DNA of 64,000 nucleotides from Blastococcus carthaginiensis (GCF_030731085.1 NZ_JASNFN010000011.1:62001-126000), one strand, 5' to 3'. Counted from the first letter of the stretch, positions 17,964-26,960 are shown. The notes: a model not told the origin generated them from the sequence alone. Program-made: numbers and translations.

Positions 17964-18048
17964 GGCTGTGACGGCCTTTCGAAACGAGAGGGTGTGCCCG
18001 GCGCCCCGGCGGACGGTCGGCGCGGGCTGGATGTTCCCAGGGTGACAG

Positions 18049-18098
18049 CCCCCGACACGCAGGTCAACGGCGGCGGGGCAGGCCGCCCGTGTCGGGGG
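18049..18098 (-). terminator. Hairpin downstream of acyP
   Basis: CCCCCGACACG (18049-18059) pairs with CGTGTCGGGGG (18088-18098), 11 bp, with a loop that can itself fold through GGCGGC/GCCGCC. It begins 14 bases after the acyP stop, so it is a likely terminator of the mutM-acyP unit, though it lacks a T-run. Confidence 0.55.
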
Positions 18099-18111
18099 GA
18101 TGTCGTCTTCG

Positions 18112-18381
18112 TCACGCCGTGGTGAAGCCCTGCATCCCCTGCACCGGTCCGCTCCGGATGTCGACGTCGGTCACCCGCCCCGGGGCGTCCGGGCCGTCGA
18201 GGGCGGCGACGAGGTCGCGCACGGCCTGCTCGGGCCCTTCGGCGACCACCTCCACCCGCCCGTCGGGGAGGTTGCGGGCGACCCCGGCCAGGCCGGCCTC
18301 GCGGGCCAGACCGCGCACGAAGTACCGGTAGCCGACGCCCTGGACGCGGCCGGAGACCAGCACCTCGACCCGGACGGTCAC
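18112..18381 (-). CDS. acyP: Acylphosphatase
   Basis: Acylphosphatase hydrolyses carboxyl-phosphate bonds of small acyl phosphates. The 89-residue product carries the catalytic signature GRVQGVGYRYF, with Arg19, and GVARNLPDGRVEVVAEG with Asn37, both essential in the family. The C-terminal MQGFTTA closes the ferredoxin-like fold. The GTG start (18381) overlaps the mutM stop as GTGA, so the two are coupled. The mutM-acyP-smc neighbourhood is conserved in mycobacteria. Confidence 0.95.
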   Translation of the reverse strand: MTVRVEVLVSGRVQGVGYRYFVRGLAREAGLAGVARNLPDGRVEVVAEGPEQAVRDLVAALDGPDAPGRVTDVDIRSGPVQGMQGFTTA

Positions 18382-19250
18382 GCCCGCCGCGTTCTCGGCC
18401 GGGGCTGGCAGGTGGGGCAGCTGTAGCTCGAGCGGTTCATGAACGACTCCCGGCGGATCGGCGTCCCGCAGCGGGGGCACGGCCGGTCCTGCTGCCCGTA
18501 GACGGCGAGGAAGCGGGAGAAGTAGCCGCTCTGCCCGTTGACGTCGACGTACAACGAGTCGAAGGAGGTGCCGCCCTGCGCGAGGGCCTCGCCCAGCACG
18601 TCGCGGACGCCGTCGAGCAGGTCGGCCACCTGCGCCCGGGTGAGCCGGTCGGTGGGGCGGGCGCCGTGCAGGCGCGCCCGCCACAGCGCCTCGTCGGCGT
18701 AGATGTTGCCCACCCCGCCGATGAGCGTCTGGTCCAGCAGCGCGCGCTTGACCTCGGTGCGGCGCCGGCGCAGCGCCGCGGTGAACGCGTTGACGTCGAA
18801 GCCCTCGTCCAGCGGGTCGATGGCGATGTGCGCGAGCCGCGGCGGCACCCCGCCGTCCGCCTCCTCCACCGCCAGGCCGCCGAAGGTGCGCTGGTCGACG
18901 AAGCGCAGCTCGCGGCCGCGGTCGGTGAAGGTGAACCGGGCCCGCAGGTGGGTCTCGTCGGGCGCCGACGGCTTCTCGACGAGCAGCTGGCCGCTCATGC
19001 CCAGGTGCCCGACCAGCGCCCGCCCCGACGGGGCCCCGTCGGGCTCGGCCAGCGGCAGCCACAGGTACTTCCCGCGGCGGTGCGCGGCGGTGAAGGTGCG
19101 ACCGGTGATCGCCTGCACGAAGTGGTCGGCGCCCTCGAGGTGGCGGCGGACGGCGCGCGGGTGGTGCACCTCGACGGCGGCCACGGTGCGCCCGGTCACC
19201 CACTGGTCCAGACCCCGGCGCACCACCTCCACCTCGGGCAGCTCGGGCAC
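18378..19250 (-). CDS. mutM: Formamidopyrimidine-DNA glycosylase MutM (Fpg)
   Basis: Fpg excises 8-oxoguanine and formamidopyrimidines and cuts the resulting abasic site. After the GTG start (19250) the chain begins PELPEVEVVRRGL, giving the catalytic N-terminal Pro and Glu. The conserved Lys lies in RRGKYLWLPL. Later come GHLGMSGQLL and GVGNIYADEALWRA. The C-terminal zinc finger is CPRCGTPIRRES with SYSCPTCQ, containing the intercalating Arg. The length of 290 residues is normal. It starts four bases after the rnc stop. Confidence 0.96.
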   Translation of the reverse strand: MPELPEVEVVRRGLDQWVTGRTVAAVEVHHPRAVRRHLEGADHFVQAITGRTFTAAHRRGKYLWLPLAEPDGAPSGRALVGHLGMSGQLLVEKPSAPDETHLRARFTFTDRGRELRFVDQRTFGGLAVEEADGGVPPRLAHIAIDPLDEGFDVNAFTAALRRRRTEVKRALLDQTLIGGVGNIYADEALWRARLHGARPTDRLTRAQVADLLDGVRDVLGEALAQGGTSFDSLYVDVNGQSGYFSRFLAVYGQQDRPCPRCGTPIRRESFMNRSSYSCPTCQPRPRTRRA

Positions 19251-19254
19251 GCGT

Positions 19255-20034
19255 CTACTCCTCCGACAGCGAGCGCCAGGCCGCCTCGGCGGCCTCCTGC
19301 TCGGCGGCCTTCTTGGTGCGACCGGTGCCGGTGCCGCGGACGACCCCGGCGAGCAGCACCTCGGCGCGGAACGTCTTGGCGTGGTCGGGCCCCTCGTCGT
19401 CCACCTGGTAGAGGGGCGCGCCGAGGCCCTGGGCCGCACCGAGTTCCTGCAGGCTCGTCTTCCAGTCCAGGCCGGCGCCCCGGGTGGCCGCCTCGACCAG
19501 CAGCGGGTCGAACAGCCGGTGGACGATCGCGGCGGCGGTGTCCAGCCCGCAGCCCAGGTGCAGCGCCCCGATGAGGGCCTCGAGCGCGTCGGCGAGGATC
19601 GAGTCCTTCTCGCGGCCGCCGGTGGTCTCCTCGCCGCGGCCGAGCAGCAGGTGCGGGCCGAGCCCGCCGTCCCCGAGGCGCCGGGCGACGCGGGCCAGCG
19701 AGGTCATGTTGACCACGGAGGCGCGCAGCTTGGCCAGCTGGCCCTCGGGGAGGTCCGGCTGGCTGCGGTAGAGCTCGTCGGTGACGACGAGGCCGAGCAC
19801 CGAGTCGCCGAGGAACTCCAGGCGCTCGTTGGTCGGCAGGCCGCCGTTCTCGTAGGCGAACGACCGGTGCGTCAGCGCCAGCGGCAGCAGCCCGCCCGGC
19901 AGCGCGACGCCGAGCGCGTCGAACAGCCAGGTGGCGGCCCGCTCGGCGTGCTCCGGCCCGCCCGGGGGCGCCGCGGGGACGCGACCGTCCGCGGCACCCC
20001 GGTCAGGATGCGGAGCGGCGGCCGTCGTCCCCAT
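19255..20034 (-). CDS. rnc: Ribonuclease III
   Basis: RNase III cuts double-stranded RNA in rRNA and mRNA processing. ATG 20034 gives 259 residues. The catalytic signature NERLEFLGDSVLGLVVTDEL and the second acidic cluster in DSILADALEALIGAL form the metal site. The C-terminal double-stranded RNA-binding domain contains KTSLQELGAAQGLGAP and GRTKKAAEQEAAEAAW. The gene follows rpmF by 14 bases and precedes mutM by four, in the standard actinobacterial order. Confidence 0.96.
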   Translation of the reverse strand: MGTTAAAPHPDRGAADGRVPAAPPGGPEHAERAATWLFDALGVALPGGLLPLALTHRSFAYENGGLPTNERLEFLGDSVLGLVVTDELYRSQPDLPEGQLAKLRASVVNMTSLARVARRLGDGGLGPHLLLGRGEETTGGREKDSILADALEALIGALHLGCGLDTAAAIVHRLFDPLLVEAATRGAGLDWKTSLQELGAAQGLGAPLYQVDDEGPDHAKTFRAEVLLAGVVRGTGTGRTKKAAEQEAAEAAWRSLSEE

Positions 20035-20048
20035 GGCGGTGCGGGAGG

Positions 20049-20228
20049 TCAGACCGAGAGGACCTGGCGGCCGTCGTACTGCCCGCAGGTCGGGCACGCC
20101 TGGTGCGGGGGCTTGAGCTCGCCGCAGGCGCGGTTCGGGCACGGCGACAGGGTCGGCGCGGTGGCCTTCCACTGCGACCGGCGCATGCGGGTGTTGGCCC
20201 GCGACATCTTCCGCTTCGGAACGGCCAC
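20049..20228 (-). CDS. rpmF: Large ribosomal subunit protein bL32
   Basis: A 59-residue frame begins at GTG 20228 (VAVPKRKMSRANTRMRRSQW) and ends with GQYDGRQVLSV. It has the Lys/Arg-rich N-terminus of bL32 and a four-Cys zinc motif (CPNRAC and CPTC). This Cys-containing form usually means zinc-dependent bL32. It starts one base after the DUF177 stop (TGAcGTG). DUF177-rpmF is the classical yceD-rpmF pair. Confidence 0.96.
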   Translation of the reverse strand: MAVPKRKMSRANTRMRRSQWKATAPTLSPCPNRACGELKPPHQACPTCGQYDGRQVLSV

Positions 20229-20229
20229 G

Positions 20230-20856
20230 TCAGTTCTCCTCTGGGGTGGTGGATTCGCCGGGGGTGCCCGGCGAGGAAGCGAATCGCTCCGCGAGGGCCG
20301 CCCAGCGGGGGTCGGTCACCTCGTGGGTGTGGTCCTCGGGCAGGTCGTCGACCCGCTGGCCGCAGCCGACGCACAGGCCGCCGCAGTCCTCGTCGCACAC
20401 CGGCGAGAGCGGGAGGCTCAGCACGATGGTGTCCCGCGCGAGGGGCTCGAGGTCGAGGAAGTCGCCCTCGACGCGGCGCACCTCGTCCTCCTCGCTGGTG
20501 GCCTCGGTAGTGCTGCCCGCGTAGGCGTACAGCTCCTGGACGTCCAGCGCCAGGGTGTCCTCGATCGGCTCGAGGCAGCGGGCGCAGGAGCCGACGACCG
20601 GGACGTCGAGGTCACCGGAGACCAGCACGCCCTCCATGACGGACTCCAGCCGCAGCCGCAGGTGGACCTCGGCGCCGCCGGGGACCCGGATGAGCTCCAG
20701 GCCCCAGCCCTCCGGCGCCGGGGCCGTCCGGTCCAGCTCGTGCAGGCTGCCCGCGCGCCGGCCCAGCTCCCGGAGGTCGACCTTCCAGGGGTTGGCCGAG
20801 GGGCGCCGGTCCTCGGGGGAGGCGGCGCCGGGGCGGTTCGGGAAAGCGGCAGGCAT
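20230..20856 (-). CDS. YceD/DUF177 family protein
   Basis: DUF177 proteins are nearly always encoded directly upstream of rpmF and are linked to ribosome or 23S rRNA maturation, with the exact activity unsettled. The 208-residue product has the characteristic central Cys pair (VVGSCARCLEPIEDTLALDVQELYAY) and a second cluster (VCDEDCGGLCVGCGQ) that could bind zinc. The C-terminal DPRWAALAERFA is also typical. ATG 20856 is the chosen start. A short gap separates it from sepIVA upstream. Confidence 0.9.
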   Translation of the reverse strand: MPAAFPNRPGAASPEDRRPSANPWKVDLRELGRRAGSLHELDRTAPAPEGWGLELIRVPGGAEVHLRLRLESVMEGVLVSGDLDVPVVGSCARCLEPIEDTLALDVQELYAYAGSTTEATSEEDEVRRVEGDFLDLEPLARDTIVLSLPLSPVCDEDCGGLCVGCGQRVDDLPEDHTHEVTDPRWAALAERFASSPGTPGESTTPEEN

Positions 20857-21076
20857 GTCGGTACTCGCGGTCGGGTGCGGGAGGGGTGGTCAGCCGGGCG
20901 GGACGCCGACGGCCGGACCGGTGGTCGAGACTACCCGATCGCGATCGGGGATCCGCGCGGCAAGGGGTGGCCTCGACCACGGCGGCCCCGTCCGGAGGCG
21001 CGGCGCGAGCCCCGGCCGGGATGGAACGGCCACGGTCCAGGGGCCCACCCCGAGCGTGCGGACGGCGGTCCTTCAC

Positions 21077-21754
21077 CTACTCCCGCAGGTTGCTGCGCGC
21101 CTTGTCCACCGAGCGCAGCATGCGCTCCAGGGTCGCCCCGAACTCGGCGAGCCGGGAGTCCACGTACTCGTCGACCTCCGCCCGCATCTGCGCGGCCTCG
21201 GCGTGCGACTGCTCGCCGAGCTCGTCGGCCCGGGTGACGGCGGTGCGGTAGACCTCGGTCTCGGTGATGAGCCGCTCGTGCTCGGCCTGGCCCTCGGCGA
21301 CGAGCGCGGCCCGGTGCTGCTGCCCCTCGGCCACCAGCGCCTGCGCCTCCGCCTCGGCCTCCAGCAGGATCTGCTCGGCGTCGGCCTGGGCCTGGGCCAG
21401 CAGCTCGTCGCGCTGCCGCCGGGCCGTGCCGACGATCTCGTCGCGCTGGCGCCGGGCCTGGACGAGCAGCTGCTCGCTCTCCGCGCGGGTGCGGCCGGTC
21501 AGCCGCTCGGCCTCGGCCTGCGCCTGCTGCAGGATCTCGGTGCGCTGCTCGACGATCGCGCCGGCGGCCTGCACGTCCTCGGGCAGCGACTCCCGCAGGT
21601 CGTCGAGTAGGTCGAGCACGTGGTCACGGGGCACCATGCAGGAGCTCGACATCGGCACGCTGCGGGCGTTCTCGATGACCGTGGTCAGCTCGTCGACGGT
21701 CTCGTAGAGGCGGTAGACCACCTCGGTGGTGTGGCCACGGCCGGGGCGGGTCAC
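21077..21754 (-). CDS. sepIVA: SepIVA-like DivIVA-domain septation protein
   Basis: The 225-residue protein begins with a DivIVA-like head (VVYRLYETVDELTTVIENAR), then PMSSSCMVPRDHVLDLLDDLRESLP. A long Ala/Glu/Gln-rich coiled coil follows, built of repeated QAQAEAERL-like heptads, ending YVDSRLAEFGATLERMLRSV. This matches mycobacterial SepIVA (Rv2927c) as I recall it, including the VP(R)xxVLxLxD segment and the C-terminal LAEFE-type block. SepIVA is needed for septum placement and envelope growth. Its GTG overlaps the coaD stop as GTGA, so it is coupled to coaD. Confidence 0.85.
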   Translation of the reverse strand: MTRPGRGHTTEVVYRLYETVDELTTVIENARSVPMSSSCMVPRDHVLDLLDDLRESLPEDVQAAGAIVEQRTEILQQAQAEAERLTGRTRAESEQLLVQARRQRDEIVGTARRQRDELLAQAQADAEQILLEAEAEAQALVAEGQQHRAALVAEGQAEHERLITETEVYRTAVTRADELGEQSHAEAAQMRAEVDEYVDSRLAEFGATLERMLRSVDKARSNLRE

Positions 21755-22236
21755 GAGCGCCTCTCGCGGGCCCGCTCGCGCAGCCGGTCGTCGACGGCCT
21801 CGGGCACCAGCCGCGAGACGTCGCCGCCGAAGGTGGCGATCTGCTTGACCAGGCTGGAGGAGAGGTGGCCGACCTGCGGGGCGGTCGGCACGAAGAGCGT
21901 CTCGACGGCGGCCAGCTCGCGGTTCATCTGCGCCATCTGCAGCTCGTACTCGAAGTCGCTGACCGCGCGCAGGCCCTTGACGATGACCGGGACGTCGTGG
22001 GCGCGGCAGTAGTCCACCAGCAGGCCCTCGAAGCTGTCCACGCGCACGTTGGGCAGGTCGGCGACGGCACCCCGGAGCAGCTCCATGCGCTCCTCGACGG
22101 AGAACAGCCCCGCCTTGCCGGGGTTCACCAGCACGGCCACGACCAGCTCGTCGTAGAGCCCGGCGGCCCGGTTGATGACGTCGACGTGCCCGTTGGTCAC
22201 CGGGTCGAAGGAACCTGGGCAGACGGCACGCCTCAC
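21751..22236 (-). CDS. coaD: Phosphopantetheine adenylyltransferase
   Basis: CoaD makes dephospho-CoA from 4'-phosphopantetheine and ATP. The 161-residue product has the nucleotidyltransferase motif CPGSFDPVTNGHVDVINRAA at the N-terminus. It continues with VIVKGLRAVSDFEYELQMAQMN and the ISSTxVK-like HLSSSLVKQIATFGGDVSRLVP. The GTG start at 22236 overlaps the rsmD stop, and its own stop overlaps the sepIVA start, so rsmD-coaD-sepIVA are tightly coupled. Confidence 0.96.
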   Translation of the reverse strand: MRRAVCPGSFDPVTNGHVDVINRAAGLYDELVVAVLVNPGKAGLFSVEERMELLRGAVADLPNVRVDSFEGLLVDYCRAHDVPVIVKGLRAVSDFEYELQMAQMNRELAAVETLFVPTAPQVGHLSSSLVKQIATFGGDVSRLVPEAVDDRLRERARERRS

Positions 22237-22787
22237 GGACGCCGACCGTACCGGAGCACGGCCTCGCCGTAGCGCCGCTCGCGCAGACCGTCCAGGGGTG
22301 TCGGCCACTCCCACACCCGTTCCCGGCTGGGGCGCTCGACCACGACGACGCCCCCGGGGGCCAGCCACTCCCCCGCGACCAGGGCGCGGAGCACCTCGTG
22401 GAGCTCCGCGGCGGGTGTGTCGTAGGGCGGGTCGGCGAGGACGACGTCGAACGCCTGCGGTGCCGGGCCGGCGGCGACCGCGGGCACGGAGCCGGCCACC
22501 ACCCGCCCCCCGGGCAGCCCGACCGCCGCCAGGTTGGCCCGCAGCACGGGCAGCACCCGCGATCCCGACTCGACGAAGACCGCGGTGGCCGCGCCGCGGG
22601 AGAGCGCCTCCAGGCCCAGGGCGCCGGAGCCGGCGTAGAGGTCCAGGACCGCGGCTCCCTCGAGGTCGACCAGCGAGCCCAGGGAGTTGAACAGGGCGCC
22701 GCGGGCCTTGTCGCCGGTGGGCCGGACTCCCGTCGCAGGTACCTGCAGCCGCCGGCCACCCGCGAGCCCCGCGATGATCCTGGTCAC
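22233..22787 (-). CDS. rsmD: 16S rRNA (guanine966-N2)-methyltransferase RsmD
   Basis: RsmD methylates G966 of 16S rRNA using SAM. The 184-residue product starts VTRIIAGLAGGRRL, continues with VRPTGDKARGALFNSLGS, the SAM loop VLDLYAGSGALGLEALSRGA, and the catalytic FDVVLADPPYDTP. Its GTG overlaps the recG stop as GTGA, and its stop overlaps the coaD start. The recG-rsmD-coaD order is a common actinobacterial arrangement. Confidence 0.95.
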   Translation of the reverse strand: MTRIIAGLAGGRRLQVPATGVRPTGDKARGALFNSLGSLVDLEGAAVLDLYAGSGALGLEALSRGAATAVFVESGSRVLPVLRANLAAVGLPGGRVVAGSVPAVAAGPAPQAFDVVLADPPYDTPAAELHEVLRALVAGEWLAPGGVVVVERPSRERVWEWPTPLDGLRERRYGEAVLRYGRRP

Positions 22788-24964
22788 GCCTTCTCGAGCC
22801 ACTCGGCGCGCTCGTCGCTGGCCAGGGCCGCGACCTCGGCGGCGAGCCCGGGGTGGTCGGCGAGCCCGCGCTCGGTCGCCAGCAGCGCGGTCGCCTCCGC
22901 CCGCGCCTCGGCGATGAGCTCCTCGTCCTCCAGCAGCGAGAGCAGCTTGATGCCGGAGCGGCGGCCGGACTGGGCGGCGCCGAGGACGTCGCCCTCCCGC
23001 CGGGTCTCCAGGTCCAGCCGGGCCAGCTCGAAGCCGTCGGAGGTCGCGGCGACCGCGGCCAGCCGCTGCCCGGTCGGTGACGACGTCGGGGCGTCGCTGA
23101 CCAGCAGGCACAGCCCGGCGTGCTTGCCCCGCGCGACGCGGCCGCGCAGCTGGTGCAGCTGGCTGACGCCGAACCGGTCGGCGTCCATGACCACCATCAC
23201 CGTGGCGTTCGGCACGTCGACCCCCACCTCGACCACGGTGGTGGCCACCAGCACGTCGGTCGCCCCGTCGGCGAAGGCGCGCATGACGCCGTCCTTCTCC
23301 TCGGGGGTCATCCGCCCGTGCAGGACCTCCAGGCGCAGGCCGGCCAGCGGGCCGGCGCGCAGCGCCTCGGCGACGTCGAGGACGGCCAGCGGCGGCCGGC
23401 GGTCGCTGCGGCCCTCCTCCTCCGGCGGCGCGCCGTCGGCGTCCTCCGGCTCGTCCCCGGGCAGGTCGCCGATGCGGGGGCAGACGACGTAGGCCTGGCG
23501 GCCGGCGGCGACCTCCTCGCGGAGCCGCTCCCAGGCGCGGTCGAGCCAGCCGGGCTTCTCCACGACCGGCACCACCGAGCTGGCGACGCCCCCGCGACCG
23601 CTGGGCAGCTGCCGCAGCGTGGAGACCTCGAGGTCGCCGTAGACGGTCATCGCGACGGTGCGCGGGATGGGCGTCGCGGTCATCACGAGCACATGCGGGG
23701 GCCGACTGCCCTTGGCGCGCAGCGCGTCGCGCTGCTCGACGCCGAAGCGGTGCTGCTCGTCGACGACGACCAGCCCGAGGTCGGCGAAGTCCACGCCCTC
23801 CTGCAGCAGCGCGTGCGTGCCGACGACGATGCCGGCCCGCCCCTCGGCCACCTCGGCGCGGGCCTCGCGGCGGGCCGCGGCCTTGAGCGAGCCGGTGAGC
23901 AGGGTGACGCGGGTGCCGGCGGGGTCGCCGTCGAGCTCGCCGGCGCGACCGAGCGGGCCGAGCAGGGCGCGGATGCCCCGGGCGTGCTGGGCGGCGAGCA
24001 CCTCGGTCGGGGCGAGCAGAGCGGCCTGGCCGCCGGCGTCCACCACCTGCGCCATGGCGCGCAGGGCGACCACCGTCTTGCCCGAGCCCACCTCGCCCTG
24101 CAGGAGGCGGTGCATCGGCTGGTCGCGGTCGAGCTCGGCGGCGAGCTCCTCCCCCACGGCCCGCTGGCCGTCGGTCAGCGCGAACGGCAGGGCGGCGTCC
24201 ACCGCGTCGAGCAGGCCGCCGGCCTTCCGCGGGCGCGCGGTGCCCGGCTCCAGGGCGGCGGCCCGGCGGCGGGCGGCGAGGGTGAGCTGGAGGGTGAGCG
24301 CCTCGTCCCACTTCAGCCGGCGCTCGGCGCGCTCGACGTCCTGGGCGGTCGTGGGGCGGTGGATGTCCAGGAGCGCCGCCGGCAGCGACAGCAGCGCGTG
24401 GCGGGTGCGGATCTCCTCCGGCAGGGGGTCGGCGACCAGGTCGGCGAGGTTGCCCGCACCGCCGAGCAGCAGCTTGACCGACTTCTGGATCACCCAGCTG
24501 GAGACGTCCTTGCTGGCCGGGTAGATCGGCACCAGCTCGCGGGCCCAGTCGTCGTCGTCATCGTCGCCGCTGAGCAGGTGCATGTCGGGGTGGGTGAACT
24601 GCAGCTTGCCCTGGTAGGTGCCGACGGTGCCGGCGAACATGCCCCACACTCCCGGCGCCAGGCGCGCGTGCCGGTGGCTGAAGAAGACCAGCTTCATGGT
24701 GCTGGCGCCGTCGCCCACGGTGACCTCGGTGAGCGTGCCGCGCCGCTGCCGCATGGGCCGGGTGCTCACGGTCTTCACCTGGGCGAGCACCGTTACGCGG
24801 TCGCCGGGCTGCAGGTCGTCGAGCCGGGCCATCTCACCGCGCCGGGCGTATCGGCGGGGGTAGTGGCGCAGCAGGTGGCGCACCGTGTGCAGGCCCAGCT
24901 GATCGGCCATGCCGGTGGCGGTCTTGGGCCCCAGCACCTTCGCCAGCGGGGTCTCCAGCGTCAC
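22784..24964 (-). CDS. recG: ATP-dependent DNA helicase RecG
   Basis: RecG remodels stalled forks and Holliday junctions. GTG 24964 gives 726 residues. The N-terminal wedge/OB domain contains GDRVTVLAQVKTVSTRP and TVGTYQGKLQFTHPD. Helicase motifs follow: Walker A in LLQGEVGSGKTVVALRAMA, DEQH in LVVVDEQHRFGVEQRD, TATPIPRT and the late QLHQLRGRVARGKH. The C-terminal end is normal. A low-complexity acidic insert (GDEPEDADGAPPEEEGRSD) lies between the two helicase halves. It begins seven bases after the DAK2 gene ends. Confidence 0.95.
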   Translation of the reverse strand: MTLETPLAKVLGPKTATGMADQLGLHTVRHLLRHYPRRYARRGEMARLDDLQPGDRVTVLAQVKTVSTRPMRQRRGTLTEVTVGDGASTMKLVFFSHRHARLAPGVWGMFAGTVGTYQGKLQFTHPDMHLLSGDDDDDDWARELVPIYPASKDVSSWVIQKSVKLLLGGAGNLADLVADPLPEEIRTRHALLSLPAALLDIHRPTTAQDVERAERRLKWDEALTLQLTLAARRRAAALEPGTARPRKAGGLLDAVDAALPFALTDGQRAVGEELAAELDRDQPMHRLLQGEVGSGKTVVALRAMAQVVDAGGQAALLAPTEVLAAQHARGIRALLGPLGRAGELDGDPAGTRVTLLTGSLKAAARREARAEVAEGRAGIVVGTHALLQEGVDFADLGLVVVDEQHRFGVEQRDALRAKGSRPPHVLVMTATPIPRTVAMTVYGDLEVSTLRQLPSGRGGVASSVVPVVEKPGWLDRAWERLREEVAAGRQAYVVCPRIGDLPGDEPEDADGAPPEEEGRSDRRPPLAVLDVAEALRAGPLAGLRLEVLHGRMTPEEKDGVMRAFADGATDVLVATTVVEVGVDVPNATVMVVMDADRFGVSQLHQLRGRVARGKHAGLCLLVSDAPTSSPTGQRLAAVAATSDGFELARLDLETRREGDVLGAAQSGRRSGIKLLSLLEDEELIAEARAEATALLATERGLADHPGLAAEVAALASDERAEWLEKA

Positions 24965-24971
24965 CGCCACC

Positions 24972-26570
24972 TCACTCGACCCCGATCTGCAGCGGCAGCG
25001 AGCCGGGGCCGCCGCCGTAGCGCACCACCTCGACGGTGGGGTGCGCCGACGAGAGGTGGGCGCAGACCGCGTCGCCGAGCGCCTCGTCGGGCCCGACGAC
25101 GAGCGTGGCCATCTCCCCGCCCGCGGAGAGCAACCGGTCCAGCAGGTCGCAGGCGACGGCGCCGAACTCCGCGCCGATGACCACGACGTCGCCCTCGGCC
25201 GAGCCGAGCACGTCACCGGGGTGGCACCGGCCCGCGGAGGTCAGCGCCTCCTGGTCGGCGACGGCGAGCTCGGCCCACCGGGTGGCGGCGGCGGCCTCGG
25301 CCATGGCGATCACGTCGTCGCCGAAGCGCCGCTGCGGGTCGGCGACGGCGAGGGCCGCCAGCCCCTGCACCGGCGAGCGCGTCGGCACCACGCCGATCTC
25401 GCGGCCGGCCTCGCGCGCCCGGTCCGCCGCCCGGGAGGCGGCGGCGTGCAGGCCGGCGTCGTCCGGGAGGACCACCACCTCCTGGGCGCCGGCGGCGACG
25501 ATCTCGTCGTACAGGTCGTCCTCGGTGATGCCCCCGGCGTCGCAGACGACCACCCGGGCACCCTCGGCGCGGAACAGCTCGGCCAGGCCCTCGCTGTGCA
25601 CGGCCGCGACCACCGCGCGCACCCCCGGGGCCGGCGCCGCCGGGGGCACCGGCGCCAGCGGGGTGACCGTGATGCGGTGCGGGCGGCCGGCCTCGATGCC
25701 CGCCTCGATGGCGGCGCCGACGTCCGCGACGTGCACGTGGACGTTCCACTCCCGGCCGGTCGGCGTGTCCACCCCGACCACGACGAGGCTGTCGCCGAGC
25801 TCGGCCAGCCGCTCGTGGAGGCGAGCGACAGAGGTCTCGTCGGCGTCGGCGAGCAGGTACTGGACCTCGCTGCCCGGCCCGGGCGGCGGCTGGTGCGGGG
25901 TGTGGACGTGGTCGTGCGGGCGGTGCGCACGGCGGGCCAGGGCGGGCCGCACCGGCTGCACGCCGGTGACCGTGCGGACGAGGGCGTCCAGGACGAGGGA
26001 GAGCCCGGCACCGCCGGCGTCCACCACCCCGGCCTCGCGCAGCGCGGCGAGCTGGTCGGGGGTCCCCTCCAGGGCGCGGTGCGCGCCGTCGGCCGCGGCC
26101 CCGACGACGTCGGCGAGCGCCGTGCGCCTCTCGTCGACGGCGGTGACGGCTGCCTCACCGGCGGCCCGGGCGACGGTGAGGAAGGTGCCCTCCTCGGGGT
26201 CGGCGACGGCGGTGTAGGCGCTCTCGGCGGCCTTGCGCAGCGCCGTGGCGAGGACGGGGCCGTCGGCCGGGGGCTGGTCGGCGAGCTGGTCGGCCAGCCC
26301 GCGGAGCAGCTGGGCCAGGATCGTGCCGGAGTTGCCGCGCGCGGAGAGCACCGCACCGCGCGCCACGACCGCCCAGGTGGACTCGCCGGGCGCCGCCTCG
26401 TCCAACGCCGCCCGCGCGCCCTCGGCGGTGTGCAGGAGGTTGGTGCCGGTGTCCCCGTCGGGGACGGGGAAGACGTTGAGGTCGTCGAGCCGCGCCCGGA
26501 AGTCGGACAGCGCCTCGACCGCGGCCCGGCACCACTGTCCGACCGCGGCGTCGTCCAGCGCCGTCAGCAC
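24972..26570 (-). CDS. DAK2 (DhaL-like) kinase, FakA family
   Basis: FakA-type proteins phosphorylate fatty acids bound to DegV/FakB carriers. The 532-residue product has an N-terminal DhaL domain with NVFPVPDGDTGTNLLHT (Asp ligands for Mg-ATP, near residue 32-48), AVLSARGNSGTILAQLLRG and VDAGGAGLSLVLDAL. A His/Pro linker (RRAHRPHDHVHTPHQPPPGP) leads to a C-terminal EDD-like region containing SLVVVGVDTPTGREWNVHVHV and VVCDAGGITEDDLYDEI. No degV is in the window. It is the first gene of the recG-rsmD-coaD-sepIVA run and is divergent from rpmB. Confidence 0.88.
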   Translation of the reverse strand: MLTALDDAAVGQWCRAAVEALSDFRARLDDLNVFPVPDGDTGTNLLHTAEGARAALDEAAPGESTWAVVARGAVLSARGNSGTILAQLLRGLADQLADQPPADGPVLATALRKAAESAYTAVADPEEGTFLTVARAAGEAAVTAVDERRTALADVVGAAADGAHRALEGTPDQLAALREAGVVDAGGAGLSLVLDALVRTVTGVQPVRPALARRAHRPHDHVHTPHQPPPGPGSEVQYLLADADETSVARLHERLAELGDSLVVVGVDTPTGREWNVHVHVADVGAAIEAGIEAGRPHRITVTPLAPVPPAAPAPGVRAVVAAVHSEGLAELFRAEGARVVVCDAGGITEDDLYDEIVAAGAQEVVVLPDDAGLHAAASRAADRAREAGREIGVVPTRSPVQGLAALAVADPQRRFGDDVIAMAEAAAATRWAELAVADQEALTSAGRCHPGDVLGSAEGDVVVIGAEFGAVACDLLDRLLSAGGEMATLVVGPDEALGDAVCAHLSSAHPTVEVVRYGGGPGSLPLQIGVE

Positions 26571-26640
26571 GGGAGCAGGCTACCCACCGGCACCGACACG
26601 GCCCGGCCCCGCGAGCCGCGGGCCCCGTCCGGAGGGCGCT

Positions 26641-26670
26641 GCGACACCACGTCCGCGGAGCGGTTAGACT
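26641..26670 (+). promoter_or_regulatory. Probable rpmB promoter
   Basis: GCGACA (26641-26646) and TAGACT (26665-26670) are 18 bases apart and fit a housekeeping -35/-10 pair (four of six and TAnnnT). They lie about 70 bases before the rpmB start. This is a pattern match only. Confidence 0.45.
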
Positions 26671-26741
26671 GCTGGACGGTCTTGATGCGGGTGCTGCCTT
26701 GCCCCGCCGTCTGTGAACGATTCTTCTGGGAGTGATCCACC

Positions 26742-26933
26742 GTGGCTGCCGTGTGCGATGTGTGTGGCAAGGGCCCCGGTTTCGGTATGTCGGTGTCGCA
26801 CTCGCACCGCCGCACGCCGCGCCGTTGGAACCCGAACATCCAGTCCGTGCGGGCGCTGATCGCCCCCGGCAACCGTCGCCGGATCAACGCGTGCACCTCG
26901 TGCATCCGCGCCGGCAAGGTCGCCCGCGCGTGA
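26742..26933 (+). CDS. rpmB: Large ribosomal subunit protein bL28
   Basis: The 63-residue product (MAAVCDVCGKGPGFGMSVSH at the start) is bL28. It has the zinc-type Cys pairs CDVC and CTSC, SHSHRRTPRRWNPNIQ and the basic tail CIRAGKVARA. The GTG start at 26742 is preceded by GGGAG at nine bases. It is a single-gene transcription unit, with a promoter pattern upstream and two hairpins downstream, and is the last conserved gene before a lower-GC island. Confidence 0.96.
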   Translation: MAAVCDVCGKGPGFGMSVSHSHRRTPRRWNPNIQSVRALIAPGNRRRINACTSCIRAGKVARA

Positions 26934-26960
26934 CGTAGGCCCCCTGAGGGGGGCGCAGGA

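Noticed and set aside
14128..18045. A 1,305-codon plus-strand open frame opposite smc
   Set aside because: Antisense shadow created by the GC-rich codons of smc; its Leu/Gly/Arg-rich translation matches no family.
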